A stretch of DNA of 64,000 bases, taken from NCBI GenBank assembly GCA_003612485.1, contig RAZA01000008.1, forward strand, positions 62,001 to 126,000, in the 5' to 3' direction. Below the pieces are notes generated by a model that was not told the origin of the DNA, did not search any database, and was given only the letters and a program-made list of their open reading frames with translations. Positions within the stretch are counted from its first letter, which is position 1, and each line of letters starts with the position of its first letter. Position numbers and translations under genes: made by a program. Source of the stretch: a bacterium D16-50 (GTDB lineage: Bacteria > Bacillota > Clostridia > Lachnospirales > Lachnospiraceae). Shown piece after piece: positions 33,338 to 42,613 of the stretch.

Positions 33338-34972
33338 ATGCCCGTAACGGTATATTTGGAGAGAAATGCGAAATTATATCCTAATGAGATCGCCTTGGTG
33401 GAGCTGAATCCGGAGGAGGAGGACACCCGAAGGATAACGTGGAAGGAATATGACCTGATCCAGCCCGGCCGCTTCGAGCCCTACCGCAGAGAGATCACAT
33501 GGAGCGTGTTCAATGAGAAGGCGAATCGATTCGCAAACATGCTCATAGGGCGGGGGGTAAAAAAGGGAGACAAGGTAGCCATATTGATGTACAACTGTCT
33601 GGAATGGCTGCCCATTTATTTCGGTGTGCTGAAGGCGGGGGCCATTGCGGTGCCGTTCAATTTCCGGTATGACGCAGGGGAGATTCTGTACTGTGCAGAG
33701 CTGGCTCAGGTGGACGTCATAGTCTTCGGCCCTGCCTTCATCGGCCGAATCGAGATCAATGCGGAGCGTCTCTGCAAGGGACGGCTGCTGATATATGTGG
33801 GCGATCATTGTCCCAGCTTTGCGGAGAGCTATCACGAGCTGGCGGCGGACTGCTCCAGTCAGGCCCCGGAGGTGGAGATCGCGGAGGAGGATTTCGGAGC
33901 CATTTATTTCTCTTCCGGAACCACGGGCTTTCCCAAGGCGATCCTGCATAAGCACCAGAGCCTGACGCAGGCGGCACAGATGGAGCAGAGGCATCATGGC
34001 ACCAACCGTCAGGATACTTTTCTCTGCATCCCGCCTCTGTACCATACCGGCGCGAAATTCCACTGGATGGGCAGTCTGGTGGCAGGCAGCAGGGCGGTGC
34101 TGTTAAAGGGGGCGAAGCCGGAGACCATTTTGTCCGCCGTCTCAAAGGAGCAATGTACCATCGTGTGGCTGCTGGTGCCCTGGGCGCAGGATATTCTGGA
34201 CGCTCTGGACAGAGGGGAATTAAGGCTGGAGGACTATGAGCTGGCACAGTGGCGGCTGATGCATATCGGAGCACAGCCGGTTCCGCCGTCTCTGATCAAG
34301 AGATGGAAGGCATATTTCCCGGAGCACGAATATGATACCAACTATGGCCTTTCCGAGTCCACGGGTCCCGGCTGCGTGCACCTTGGGGTGGAGAACATTC
34401 ACAAGGTGGGCGCCATCGGCGTGCCGGGCTACCGCTGGCAGTGCAAAATCGTGGACGAGCATGGTCAGGAGGTAAGGCAGGGAGAGGTGGGAGAGCTCTG
34501 CGTGAAGGGCCCCGGCGTCATGACCTGTTATTACCGCAACGAGGAGGCCACGGCGGAGACCATAAGGGAGGGCTGGCTGTTCACCGGTGACATGGCCATG
34601 CAGGATCAGGAGGGCTTTTACTTTCTGGTGGACCGTAAGAAGGATGTCATTGTCAGCGGCGGCGAGAATATTTACCCGGTGCAGATCGAGGACTTCCTGC
34701 GGCGGCACCAGAAGGTGAAGGACGCGGCGGTGATCGGCCTCCCCGACAGACGGCTTGGGGAGAAGACCGCGGCGGTGATCGAGATCAAGGACGGCATGGA
34801 ATGCACAAGGGAGGAAATCGAGAATTTCTGTCTTGAGCTGCCCAGATACAAACGTCCCAAGGAGATCATTTTCCACGAGATCCCCCGGAACGCCACGGGC
34901 AAGATCGAAAAGCCCAGACTGCGTAAGATGTACGGCGCAGACCAGCTGGTGGCTCAGGAGAACAGAGGATAA
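33338..34972 (+). CDS. AMP-forming acyl-CoA synthetase/ligase
   Basis: 544 residues, ANL superfamily. The phosphate-binding loop is SSGTTGFPK (from residue 192). The A5-type motif is YGLSESTGPG, A7 is GWLFTGDMA, A8 is VDRKKDVIVSGGENIYP, and the catalytic Lys is Lys522 in ATGKIEKPRL. The enzyme activates a carboxylic acid to an acyl-AMP and usually passes it to CoA. Near residues 30-55 an insert (EEEDTRRITWKEYDLIQPG) separates the first motifs. The ATG follows AGGAGGACAAAGAG. The substrate cannot be predicted, but the unknown toroid protein upstream is the obvious partner. Confidence 0.92.
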   Translation: MPVTVYLERNAKLYPNEIALVELNPEEEDTRRITWKEYDLIQPGRFEPYRREITWSVFNEKANRFANMLIGRGVKKGDKVAILMYNCLEWLPIYFGVLKAGAIAVPFNFRYDAGEILYCAELAQVDVIVFGPAFIGRIEINAERLCKGRLLIYVGDHCPSFAESYHELAADCSSQAPEVEIAEEDFGAIYFSSGTTGFPKAILHKHQSLTQAAQMEQRHHGTNRQDTFLCIPPLYHTGAKFHWMGSLVAGSRAVLLKGAKPETILSAVSKEQCTIVWLLVPWAQDILDALDRGELRLEDYELAQWRLMHIGAQPVPPSLIKRWKAYFPEHEYDTNYGLSESTGPGCVHLGVENIHKVGAIGVPGYRWQCKIVDEHGQEVRQGEVGELCVKGPGVMTCYYRNEEATAETIREGWLFTGDMAMQDQEGFYFLVDRKKDVIVSGGENIYPVQIEDFLRRHQKVKDAAVIGLPDRRLGEKTAAVIEIKDGMECTREEIENFCLELPRYKRPKEIIFHEIPRNATGKIEKPRLRKMYGADQLVAQENRG

Positions 34973-35017
34973 GGGCAGGGCGCGCTGCCCAAACTGCAAA
35001 GCGGCGGAGGTAGGAAA

Positions 35018-35944
35018 ATGTGGATTGTCATGGCGATTCTATCGGCGTTCTTTGCGGGAATCACATCAATTCTCGCAAAATGCGGGATCAGGAAAACAGA
35101 TTCGGACGTGGCCACGGCCCTGAGGACGGTGGTGGTACTGCTATTTGCCTGGGTCATGGTGTTTGTGGTAGGGTCCGCCGAAACCATAGGAGAGATCAGT
35201 CCGAGATCTCTCCTGTTTCTGGTGCTGTCCGGGCTGGCTACGGGAGGATCCTGGATCTGTTATTTCAAGGCTCTGTCTATGGGGGACGTGAACAAGGTGG
35301 TGCCCATTGACAAGTCCAGCACGGTTCTGTCCGTACTGCTGGCCGTGGCTTTTCTGGGAGAAAGAGAGCATATCGCCCTAAAGCTGGCCTCTGCGGCGGT
35401 GATTGCCGTGGGAATTTATCTGATGATAGAAAGGAAACCGGATGTCAAACCGGAAAATAGGCCGGATGCGGAGACGGAAGGAAGCCCCCGCACAGAAAGG
35501 AAGAGAGTCTGGGGCGCACAAAACCCATGGATGGTTTATGCCGCCCTCTCTGCGGTATTTGCGGCATTGACCTCCGTCCTTGCCAAGGTGGGGATCATGG
35601 GCGTGGAGTCAAATCTGGGCACGGCCCTCCGCACGGGGGTGGTGCTGGTCATGGCCTGGGGCATTGTGTTTCTGAAGGGGAAGCAGGCGCGTCTCAAGGC
35701 CGTTCCCAAAGGGGAACTGGGCTTTATCGCGCTTTCCGGCATTGCCACGGGAGCGTCATGGCTGTGTTATTATTATGCAATTCAAAACGGTATGGTCAGC
35801 GTGGTGGTGCCCATAGACAAGCTGAGCATTCTGGTTACCATGGCATTTTCCTTTGTGGTATTTAAGGAGACAATGAGCAAAAAAGCCTTGCTGGGGCTGC
35901 TGCTCATGGTTCTGGGAACCCTCGCCATGGCCCTAGGGGCGTGA
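35018..35944 (+). CDS. EamA-family (DMT) transporter
   Basis: 308 residues with about 10 helices in two EamA repeats. Repeat 1 (about 1-140) has ILSAFFAGITSILAKCGI and GLATGGSWICYFKALSMGDV. Repeat 2 (about 170-308) has ALSAVFAALTSVLAKVGI and GIATGASWLCYYYAIQNGMV. The strong similarity of the halves is plain, with a charged linker between them. Members export or import small metabolites such as amino acids. It stops 4 bp before the convergent amidohydrolase gene with no terminator between. The ATG has GGCGGAGGTAGG upstream. Confidence 0.92.
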   Translation: MWIVMAILSAFFAGITSILAKCGIRKTDSDVATALRTVVVLLFAWVMVFVVGSAETIGEISPRSLLFLVLSGLATGGSWICYFKALSMGDVNKVVPIDKSSTVLSVLLAVAFLGEREHIALKLASAAVIAVGIYLMIERKPDVKPENRPDAETEGSPRTERKRVWGAQNPWMVYAALSAVFAALTSVLAKVGIMGVESNLGTALRTGVVLVMAWGIVFLKGKQARLKAVPKGELGFIALSGIATGASWLCYYYAIQNGMVSVVVPIDKLSILVTMAFSFVVFKETMSKKALLGLLLMVLGTLAMALGA

Positions 35945-35948
35945 CAGA

Positions 35949-36866
35949 TTAACGACAAGGTGCAAGCTGCCGGATTTGGGGCAAAAGCCTTGCCCCATTG
36001 TTTCCCAGAATGTCAGACAGCTCTTGGGAGGTGAGTCCGTCCTCAAGGGATCCGCAGTCTGGATCAGCGCCTTCGGGCAGTTCCATCCCTCTCAAGACCG
36101 CAAGGGTTTCTGCTTGATTCTCCCAAGGGCTGTCGGTGCCAAAGAGAATGCGGTCCGCGCCGTGGCGGCGAACCATCCGCAGAAATTGCTGTCTGGAGAG
36201 AGGGGGATCCTCCTGAGGCTGCCGCTGGGTGCCGGGAGCGGGTCGAATGGGCAGAAGGGAGAAGGCGGTATCCAGCCACACGTCTTTCCCCACAATGTGT
36301 TCCTCAACCTGATCCCAGCATCCCCAGCCTCCCATATGGGCCAGCACCAGCTTGTGGGGCTGTATCTTCTCCAGCATGGAGGCGATACGGGGGACGGAGG
36401 AATATTCGCTTCCGGGATAACCGATGTCATATCCTGCATGGATCAGAACAATCAGGTCATTTTCGCAGGCGCATTCCATGATCCGCAGGTATCGGATATC
36501 GTCCAGATATACCTGCTGGAAAACGGGATGGAGCTTGATCCCCGGAACGCCTGACTCTGCCAGCCTGCGCAGAACGGAGCGGAAGTCGCTGTTGTCGGGA
36601 TGTATGCCCCCAAAGGAGATCAGGCCGGTCTCGGCGGAATGTGCATTGGTTTCTATGGCAGCTGCGTTGATATTTTCCTGCTGCTGCGGTTTGGTGACCA
36701 CGGGCAGAAGCACGGAATAGTCGATGCCGGCCTCCCTTGCGGACCGGGACAAGGCTTGCGCCGTGCCGTCCAGATAATGCTTGGCACGGGCGCTGCTTGC
36801 CAGTTTTTCCAAGGCCCGCCCTGCCAGCGAGCTTGGAAATGCATGGACATGAAAATCTATGATCAT
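35949..36866 (-). CDS. Amidohydrolase-family TIM-barrel metal hydrolase
   Basis: 305 residues. Metal ligands are visible in order: HVH at residues 6-8 (MIIDFHVHAFP), HPVFQQVYLDD, VLIHAGYDIGYPGSEYS, LVLAHMGGWGCW, and Asp in ILFGTDSPWEN near 250. This matches the Amidohydro_2 group of hydrolases and decarboxylases. It is cytoplasmic. The ATG at 36866 has a GAAAGGGG site. The Sel1 gene lies 28 bp upstream on the same strand, so the two form a minus-strand pair. The substrate is unknown. Confidence 0.88.
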   Translation of the reverse strand: MIIDFHVHAFPSSLAGRALEKLASSARAKHYLDGTAQALSRSAREAGIDYSVLLPVVTKPQQQENINAAAIETNAHSAETGLISFGGIHPDNSDFRSVLRRLAESGVPGIKLHPVFQQVYLDDIRYLRIMECACENDLIVLIHAGYDIGYPGSEYSSVPRIASMLEKIQPHKLVLAHMGGWGCWDQVEEHIVGKDVWLDTAFSLLPIRPAPGTQRQPQEDPPLSRQQFLRMVRRHGADRILFGTDSPWENQAETLAVLRGMELPEGADPDCGSLEDGLTSQELSDILGNNGARLLPQIRQLAPCR

Positions 36867-36894
36867 GGAATTCCCCTTTCTGTCTCAGGCGCTC

Positions 36895-38142
36895 CTATTT
36901 TCTTACCCATTTCCCGAACAAGGTTTTCTTGAAGTGCAGCAGGGCCTCCTTTGCAGGGGCATAGTCCTTGGCTTTCTGGAAATACTCCACTCCCTTTTTG
37001 ATATCCGCCGGGATTCCCAGACCTTCGGTGTAGATCACGCCCAAGCCGTAGCTTTTTAAGTCGGAAGAATAGTCTGCCTCCTGAAACAGCGCTCTTGCTC
37101 TGACAGGATCCTTCGGGCAGCCATAGCCGAAAAGGCAGCAGGTGCCCAGCATATCGTTGACCCAGTTCGTCTGGCAGTGGTCATGGGCGTGTTCCATGAG
37201 CTGCACGGCTCTGGCGTAATCCTGCGCCACGCCGTCCTCTCCCAAAAAGTACAGCTCTCCGGCCTTGCAGTAGCAGCCGGACTTCTCCGGATCCGCCAGT
37301 CCTTTTTCATAGCACTCCAGAGCGCGGCGATAATCCTTTTGGACGATTTTTCCGTTCTGATAGGCGAGGCCCACATTGTACCATGCGGAGAGCTGTCCCT
37401 TCTTGGCGGCGTTCTCGCAATAGTTCAGTCCGTCCATCTCCCTGCCGGGCTGTTTCAGAAGAGACGTGCCGTATGTCTCCATCCATTCGGGATAACCGAG
37501 ATCCGCACCCAGCTTGGCCACCTGGGCGGCTTTTTCCGGCTGGGGAGCAACCAGGCCCTCTTCCCCTGAGCTGTAGAGATTGTAGAGGTTTTTTCCCGCA
37601 AAGCCCATGCCGCCCCGGAAAGCCTTCTCAAACCAAGGGATGCAGGCCAGCGTGCTTTCCCGCAGATACTGGACGAAGGCGTCTCTGGTGGGGAAGCTGT
37701 CCGCGGATTTGTTCTGGATCTTCACGATGTCCAGCCAAAAGTAGGTGTTGCCGATCATGTTCTGGCAGAAGAGACAGCCGTCCTGAGCCTTTTTGAGAAC
37801 GGAGTCCCATGCCTCCTGAAGATCCCGGAAATGCATCACCGCTTCCATTTCCGGCGTGAACATTCCGCAGCGCATGGAACCCAGAACGCCCATGGCGCTG
37901 CCCTGCCGGATGCTTTTTTTGATGTATTCATCTGCCAAGTCATCATTGTCACGATAAGGATGGTAGCGCCAGCTGTATTGAGGACCCGAAAGACAGCGGG
38001 AGAAAATATAGGAGGCGTCCCCGTCCCCTGCGTCCGCCGCCGCTCTCAGCGGCTCTAAAATTCTTGCTGCCCGGTCATTGTCATAGCAATAGTAAATGTC
38101 CTCCAGCGCCTGATCTACAATGTCACTGAAATATTTGCCCAT
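36895..38142 (-). CDS. Sel1-like repeat (SLR/TPR-type) protein
   Basis: 415 residues with no signal peptide. From about residue 180 it has Sel1-type 35-residue repeats such as LSAWYNVGLAYQNGKIVQKDYRRA, KAGELYFLGEDGVAQDYARA, LGTCCLFGYGCPKDPVRARA and LGVIYTEGLGIPADIKKGVEYF. The N-terminal half is looser but still helical. These repeats form protein-binding solenoids. It is first in a minus-strand pair with the amidohydrolase. The ATG at 38142 has CGGAGGTGC upstream, and a good promoter lies beyond it. Confidence 0.9.
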   Translation of the reverse strand: MGKYFSDIVDQALEDIYYCYDNDRAARILEPLRAAADAGDGDASYIFSRCLSGPQYSWRYHPYRDNDDLADEYIKKSIRQGSAMGVLGSMRCGMFTPEMEAVMHFRDLQEAWDSVLKKAQDGCLFCQNMIGNTYFWLDIVKIQNKSADSFPTRDAFVQYLRESTLACIPWFEKAFRGGMGFAGKNLYNLYSSGEEGLVAPQPEKAAQVAKLGADLGYPEWMETYGTSLLKQPGREMDGLNYCENAAKKGQLSAWYNVGLAYQNGKIVQKDYRRALECYEKGLADPEKSGCYCKAGELYFLGEDGVAQDYARAVQLMEHAHDHCQTNWVNDMLGTCCLFGYGCPKDPVRARALFQEADYSSDLKSYGLGVIYTEGLGIPADIKKGVEYFQKAKDYAPAKEALLHFKKTLFGKWVRK

Positions 38143-38174
38143 ACTGCACCTCCGAAAAAATGGTTTACGTATAG

Positions 38175-38203
38175 ATTATATAAGCTTTTAGACAGGGCTG
38201 CAA
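38175..38203 (-). promoter_or_regulatory. Promoter of the Sel1-repeat gene
   Basis: On the minus strand TTGCAG (38203-38198) and a perfect TATAAT (38180-38175) are 17 bp apart, about 33 bp before the start codon. Confidence 0.75.
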
Positions 38204-38256
38204 TATTTGAGCAAAATATTTAGCTTTTTTAAGAAATGGATGCCAAAACGAGGATG

Positions 38257-38285
38257 TTGCCTATTGAGGCCTCTTGTGTTAAAAT
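38257..38285 (+). promoter_or_regulatory. Promoter of the acetyltransferase gene at 38342
   Basis: TTGCCT (38257-38262), 17 bp, TAAAAT (38280-38285), about 55 bp before the start. It diverges from the Sel1 promoter. Confidence 0.65.
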
Positions 38286-38341
38286 AAAAAGCGTCGGACA
38301 AAGCGGGGCTGATGGGGATTTGCCCTGAGAGGGAGGCAGAT

Positions 38342-39112
38342 ATGGTCTATGAAATAGTGAATGCCCAGAGGGCGGCAGTGCTCTTTCAGGGCTGCCAGAA
38401 CACTATGATTACAGCCTGCCTGAAGGGCGTGATGGGGAGTCTCTATGGCGACAAGGAGGAGAGTCCGGCGTCCGCCGTGATCCGGCTGGGGGATTTCTGC
38501 TTCTATGCGGGGGTTCCCAATAGGGAGCTTGCTCTGTACAATCCCAAGGAGGGCGGGCGGGATTTCCGGATTCTGGTGCCGCAGAACAAGGAGTGGGAGC
38601 GGCTTATAGAAGAATGCTATGGCCATAAGGCGAAGAAGATCATACGGTATGCCCTAAAGAAAGAACCGGATGTCTTTGATAGGGAAAAGCTTAGGAGGGC
38701 GGCAAAGGCCCGACTTCCGGAGGGCTGCAGCCTGAAGCTGCTGGATCAGGATCTGTTTTTCCGGTGCAAAAAGATCCCGTGGTGCAGAGACTGGGTAGCG
38801 CAGTACAAGGATTATGAACGATACAAGGAACATGGGCTGGGAGCGGTGATTGTAAGGGACGGGGAGCCGATTTCCGGGGCGTCCTCCTACGCGGGCTATC
38901 CGGGGGGCATCGAGATTCAGATCGATACCAGAGAGGACTGGCGCAGAAGAGGGCTTGCCTATGTTTGCGGCGCAAGACTGATTCTGGAATGCCTCCGGCG
39001 GGGATGGTATCCTGACTGGGATGCACAGAACAAATGGTCCGTGGATCTGGCGGAAAAGCTGGGCTATCACTTCAGCCATGAATATACGGCGTATGAGGCG
39101 GGATTTGCCTGA
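38342..39112 (+). CDS. GNAT-like acetyltransferase (GNAT_acetyltran group)
   Basis: 256 residues. The C-terminal half has the GNAT core: GAVIVRDGEPISGASSY, IEIQIDTREDWRRRGLAYVCG with the acetyl-CoA loop RRRGLA, and CLRRGWYPDWDAQNKWSVDLAEKLGY. The N-terminal half (about 1-120) is a separate domain typical of this group of larger GNAT proteins. The ATG at 38342 has GAGAGGGAGG upstream; an earlier in-frame ATG at 38312 lacks a site. The substrate is unknown. Confidence 0.82.
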   Translation: MVYEIVNAQRAAVLFQGCQNTMITACLKGVMGSLYGDKEESPASAVIRLGDFCFYAGVPNRELALYNPKEGGRDFRILVPQNKEWERLIEECYGHKAKKIIRYALKKEPDVFDREKLRRAAKARLPEGCSLKLLDQDLFFRCKKIPWCRDWVAQYKDYERYKEHGLGAVIVRDGEPISGASSYAGYPGGIEIQIDTREDWRRRGLAYVCGARLILECLRRGWYPDWDAQNKWSVDLAEKLGYHFSHEYTAYEAGFA

Positions 39113-39181
39113 GGTCTGTGTGAGATAGGGAGGATAGGAGCCAAAACTGCCAAAGGCCCTATCCGGGGAAAAGGAGTCGAG

Positions 39182-40507
39182 ATGATTTTACCAGAGAAGA
39201 CTTATGAGACATTCGTAGGAATACTGAAGCAGGAGCTGGTGCCTGCCATGGGATGTACGGAGCCTATTGCCATCGCCTATTGCGCGGCGAAGGCGAGATG
39301 CGTTCTGGGGGAGCTGCCGGAATCCATAGAGATCTGGGCCAGCGGCAATATCATAAAGAATGTAAAGAGCGTCATCGTTCCCCATACAGGAGGGCTTCGG
39401 GGCATGGAAGCCGCGGCGGCGGCAGGTGTTCTCTGCGGTCAGGAGGAGAAAGGGCTTGAGGTGATTTCCGAGGTCACGAGGGAACAGACCCAAATGCTCA
39501 GGGAATACATAAGGGGAACGAGCTTTCAGGTACATGCTCTGGAGAGCAGCCATATTTTGGACTTAAAGGTGTGGGTGCGGTCAGGAAGCCGCAGCGCCAT
39601 GGTTCATATTGTGGACGAGCATACCAATATAGTAGAAATTGAAAAGGATGGACGGCGTGTTTGGCCCAAAGAGGAGAGCCGGGCCCAGACACCGCCCTGC
39701 GTTATGGCCGAAGAGGCCGCGGACAGGGAGGAAGATGCCCTTGACTATGGGCTCCTTCGGATGGAGGCTATATTTGCGTTTGCCAATGAGGCGGAGCTTT
39801 CGGAGGTTTCGGAGATTCTGCAGAGACAGATCGATTATAATATGGCCATTGCCAAGGAGGGGATGCGGGAGGAGTACGGAGCCAGAATAGGAAAAGTCCT
39901 CATGCATCAGGATACAAGCGTCCGGCAGCAGGCGAAGGCCATGGCGGCAGCGGGGTCCGACGCCAGAATGAGCGGATGCGAGCTTCCGGTGGTCATCAAT
40001 TCGGGCAGCGGGAATCAGGGACTTACGGCCAGCCTCCCGGTGATCGTGTATGCGGGATATTACGAAAAGAGTCAGGAGGAGCTTTACAGAGCCCTCTTGG
40101 TGTCCAATCTGGTGACGCTTCATCTGAAGAGCGGAATCGGCCGGCTTTCGGCATACTGCGGAGCAGTGAGCGCGGGGGCGGGAGCGGGAGCGGGGATCGC
40201 GTATCTGCTCACCAAGGACCTGAAAGTGATCAACCATACCGTGGTGAACGCTCTGGCCATCACCAGCGGCATCGTCTGCGACGGGGCCAAGGCAAGCTGC
40301 GCCGCCAAGATAGCCATGGCTGTGGAGGCGGGGATTCTGGGCTTTGAAATGTATCAGGAGGGAAACCAGTTCAAGGGCGGCGACGGTCTGGTGTGCAAGG
40401 GGATTGAAAATACCATTGCAAATATATGCTGCCTCGCCCATGACGGCATGAGGGAGACGGACAAGAAGATCATTGAGCTGATGTGTGACAAGACTCCCAA
40501 GGGCTGA
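39182..40507 (+). CDS. UPF0597 (YhaM/CyuA-type) L-cysteine desulfidase / serine dehydratase alpha-like
   Basis: 441 residues. The family is an Fe-S-dependent lyase related to the alpha subunit of L-serine dehydratase. E. coli CyuA (YhaM) converts L-cysteine to pyruvate, ammonia and sulfide. Cluster ligands are visible: MGCTEPIAIAYC with Cys25 at the N-terminus, SGIVCDGAKASCAAK, and NICCLAHDGM near the C-terminus. The central NSGSGNQGLTASLPV is the family's substrate-loop motif. It would serve cysteine catabolism and sulfide production. It is cytoplasmic and monocistronic: a terminator lies 25 bp downstream. A start ATG at 39182 follows a GGAGTCGAG site. Confidence 0.88.
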   Translation: MILPEKTYETFVGILKQELVPAMGCTEPIAIAYCAAKARCVLGELPESIEIWASGNIIKNVKSVIVPHTGGLRGMEAAAAAGVLCGQEEKGLEVISEVTREQTQMLREYIRGTSFQVHALESSHILDLKVWVRSGSRSAMVHIVDEHTNIVEIEKDGRRVWPKEESRAQTPPCVMAEEAADREEDALDYGLLRMEAIFAFANEAELSEVSEILQRQIDYNMAIAKEGMREEYGARIGKVLMHQDTSVRQQAKAMAAAGSDARMSGCELPVVINSGSGNQGLTASLPVIVYAGYYEKSQEELYRALLVSNLVTLHLKSGIGRLSAYCGAVSAGAGAGAGIAYLLTKDLKVINHTVVNALAITSGIVCDGAKASCAAKIAMAVEAGILGFEMYQEGNQFKGGDGLVCKGIENTIANICCLAHDGMRETDKKIIELMCDKTPKG

Positions 40508-40532
40508 AAAGGGGAGGATATAGCGCAAATTT

Positions 40533-40562
40533 AGGGGGGCTGCCCTTTGGCAGTCCTTTTTT
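40533..40562 (+). terminator. Rho-independent terminator after the desulfidase gene
   Basis: GGGCTGCC pairs with GGCAGTCC (one G-U) around a short CTTT loop and is followed by TTTTTT. Confidence 0.85.
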
Positions 40563-40605
40563 CATACACAAAAAAGAAATAGAAAAAAATAAAGCAGCCT
40601 TACGG

Positions 40606-40665
40606 TTGACAAAGGTACGATTTCATACTATAATCCCTATACTGTTATAGGTATGATTTCGTACT
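40606..40665 (+). promoter_or_regulatory. Consensus promoter with two operators before the MarR gene
   Basis: TTGACA (40606-40611), 17 bp, TATAAT (40629-40634). Two copies of GGTAYGATTTCRTACT lie at 40614-40629 (inside the spacer) and 40650-40665 (over the start of transcription). Each is a near-palindrome GTAC/GTAT around ATTT. A MarR dimer on each would block the promoter, so autorepression is likely. Confidence 0.8.
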
Positions 40666-40677
40666 GGGAGGTGGAAA

Positions 40678-41130
40678 ATGAAAGGATATGCTTCCAAAGA
40701 GATGAGGCGTTTCAACTATCTGATTGTAGAGACGGATGCCGTCTACCATGAGGCGGCTTTGAAGCTGGGACTGTCAGACAGCGCTCTTCAGATTCTCTAT
40801 ACCGTCTGCGATTATGACGGGGGGGACGCATGTCCCCTGCAGGAGATCTCCCGCCGGACCGGCATCAGCAAGCAGACCATCAATTCTGCCATACGGAAGC
40901 TGGAGAAGGAGGGCATGATCTATCTGGAGCAGACGGGGACAAGGGGCAAGCGCTTATGTCTGACGCAGGAGGGCAAGCGTTTAGCCGAGGGCACTGTGGT
41001 GAAGCTCATAGAGGCGGAGAACGATATACTGAGTGCGTGGCCCAGAGAGGACGTGGACAAATATCTGGAGCTTACAGAGAAGTTCCTGAGGGCCCTGAGG
41101 GAGAGGACGGAGAATCTGCGAGTCACATAA
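40678..41130 (+). CDS. MarR-family transcriptional regulator
   Basis: 150 residues. The winged helix-turn-helix (about 50-105) reads CPLQEISRRTGISKQTINSAIRKLEKEGMI, with the wing YLEQTGTRGKRLCLTQEG. Flanking helices form the usual dimer interface. It lies behind a promoter with two matching operator-like palindromes and ahead of a MATE exporter gene 86 bp away. This is the classic arrangement of a drug-responsive repressor and its pump. The ATG has GGGAGGTGG upstream. Confidence 0.93.
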   Translation: MKGYASKEMRRFNYLIVETDAVYHEAALKLGLSDSALQILYTVCDYDGGDACPLQEISRRTGISKQTINSAIRKLEKEGMIYLEQTGTRGKRLCLTQEGKRLAEGTVVKLIEAENDILSAWPREDVDKYLELTEKFLRALRERTENLRVT

Positions 41131-41216
41131 AGACCCGCAGGCGAGGCATGGGTCAGGGGGCTTTGAACCGTGCGGAACAGATGAGAATAGAATGACCGGA
41201 ATTGGAGGAGTTTACT

Positions 41217-42545
41217 ATGATACAGTTGTCAGATCACTTTCATTATAAGCATTTATTGCGTTTTACCATGCCGTCCATTATTATGCTTGTATTTACTTCT
41301 ATTTATGGGGTGGTAGACGGTTTTTTCGTTTCCAACTTTGCGGGCAAGACCCAGTTTGCAGCGGTGAATTTCATCATGCCCCTGCTGATGATACTGGGCT
41401 GTGTGGGATTCATGTTCGGAACCGGAGGCGGCGCCCTGATCGCCATAACCATGGGGACGGGCAATGGGAAGAAGGCCAATGAGATTTTTTCTTTACTGGT
41501 ATATGTTTCGGCAGGCTGCGGCGTGGCGCTGGGGCTGGCAGGCCTGCTGCTGCTTGGCCCCGTTGCGGTGCTGATGGGGGCCGAGGGGGATATGCTGGAG
41601 GCCTGCGTCCGGTACGGGAGGATCGTTCTGGCCGCCTTGCCCTTTTTCGTTCTTCAGTACGAGTTCCAATGCCTTTTTGCAACCGCCGAAAAGCCTAAGC
41701 TGGGACTTTTGGTGACGGTTGCGGCAGGGATGACCAATATGATTCTGGACGCCCTTTTTGTGGCGGTGTTTTCCTGGGGGCTGGAGGGCGCGGCGGCGGC
41801 CACGGCGCTGAGCCAGTTTGTGGGAGGGGTGATTCCGCTGATCTATTTCGGCAGGAAGAATTCCAGCCTGCTGCGTCTGGTGAAATGCCGGTTCGACGGA
41901 GGCGCTTTGGTCAAGGCCTGCACCAACGGCGCCTCGGAGCTTATGAGCAGCATATCCATGTCCATAGTGAGCATGCTGTATAATGTGCAGCTGATGAAGT
42001 ACGCCGGGGAGGACGGGATTGCTGCCTATGGAGTACTGATGTATGTGAGTATGATTTTTCAGGCCATATTCATAGGGTATTCCGTGGGGGCGGCTCCGGT
42101 GGTGGGCTACCATTACGGAGCGCAGAACCGGGATGAGCTGAAAAGCCTCCTGAGGAAGAGCGCCGTGCTGATAGGGGGATTTTCCGCGGCCATGTTTCTG
42201 GCAGGGGAGACGCTGTGCAGGCCGCTTTCCGGAATATTCGTGGGATATGATGAGGAGCTTCTGGATATGACTGTGCATGCCTTCGCCATATTCTCCTTCT
42301 CCTTTTTGTTTTCCGGAGTGTCTGTTTACGGTTCGTCGTTTTTTACCGCATTGGGCGACGGGCTCACATCCGCCCTGATTTCCTTTTTGCGGACGCTGGT
42401 GTTCCAGATTGCCGCCGTGCTCTTTTTCCCGCTGGTGTGGGAGCTGGACGGTATCTGGCTGTCCATTGTGTTCGCGGAGGTGATGGCGGTGGCGGTGACG
42501 CTGCTGCTTTTATACGGAAAAAGGAAAAAATACTGTTATGTATGA
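41217..42545 (+). CDS. MATE-family exporter, probably MarR-controlled
   Basis: 442 residues, 12 predicted helices. Family features include the N-terminal LLRFTMPSIIMLVFTSIYGVVDG, NFIMPLLMILGCVGFMFGTGGGAL, and the second-half SELMSSISMSIVSMLYNVQLM. The start ATG at 41217 follows GGAGGAG; a TTG at 41202 precedes that site and is rejected. Read-through from the MarR promoter is expected, since no terminator lies in the 86-bp gap. It is a different MATE subtype from the one at 24.5 kb. The substrate is unknown. Confidence 0.92.
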   Translation: MIQLSDHFHYKHLLRFTMPSIIMLVFTSIYGVVDGFFVSNFAGKTQFAAVNFIMPLLMILGCVGFMFGTGGGALIAITMGTGNGKKANEIFSLLVYVSAGCGVALGLAGLLLLGPVAVLMGAEGDMLEACVRYGRIVLAALPFFVLQYEFQCLFATAEKPKLGLLVTVAAGMTNMILDALFVAVFSWGLEGAAAATALSQFVGGVIPLIYFGRKNSSLLRLVKCRFDGGALVKACTNGASELMSSISMSIVSMLYNVQLMKYAGEDGIAAYGVLMYVSMIFQAIFIGYSVGAAPVVGYHYGAQNRDELKSLLRKSAVLIGGFSAAMFLAGETLCRPLSGIFVGYDEELLDMTVHAFAIFSFSFLFSGVSVYGSSFFTALGDGLTSALISFLRTLVFQIAAVLFFPLVWELDGIWLSIVFAEVMAVAVTLLLLYGKRKKYCYV

Positions 42546-42613
42546 GGCTTCATCGGGGCTGCCCGGAGCTTGGGACAGCTTTGTATCATACTGCATAGAA
42601 GGGAGACGGGAAG

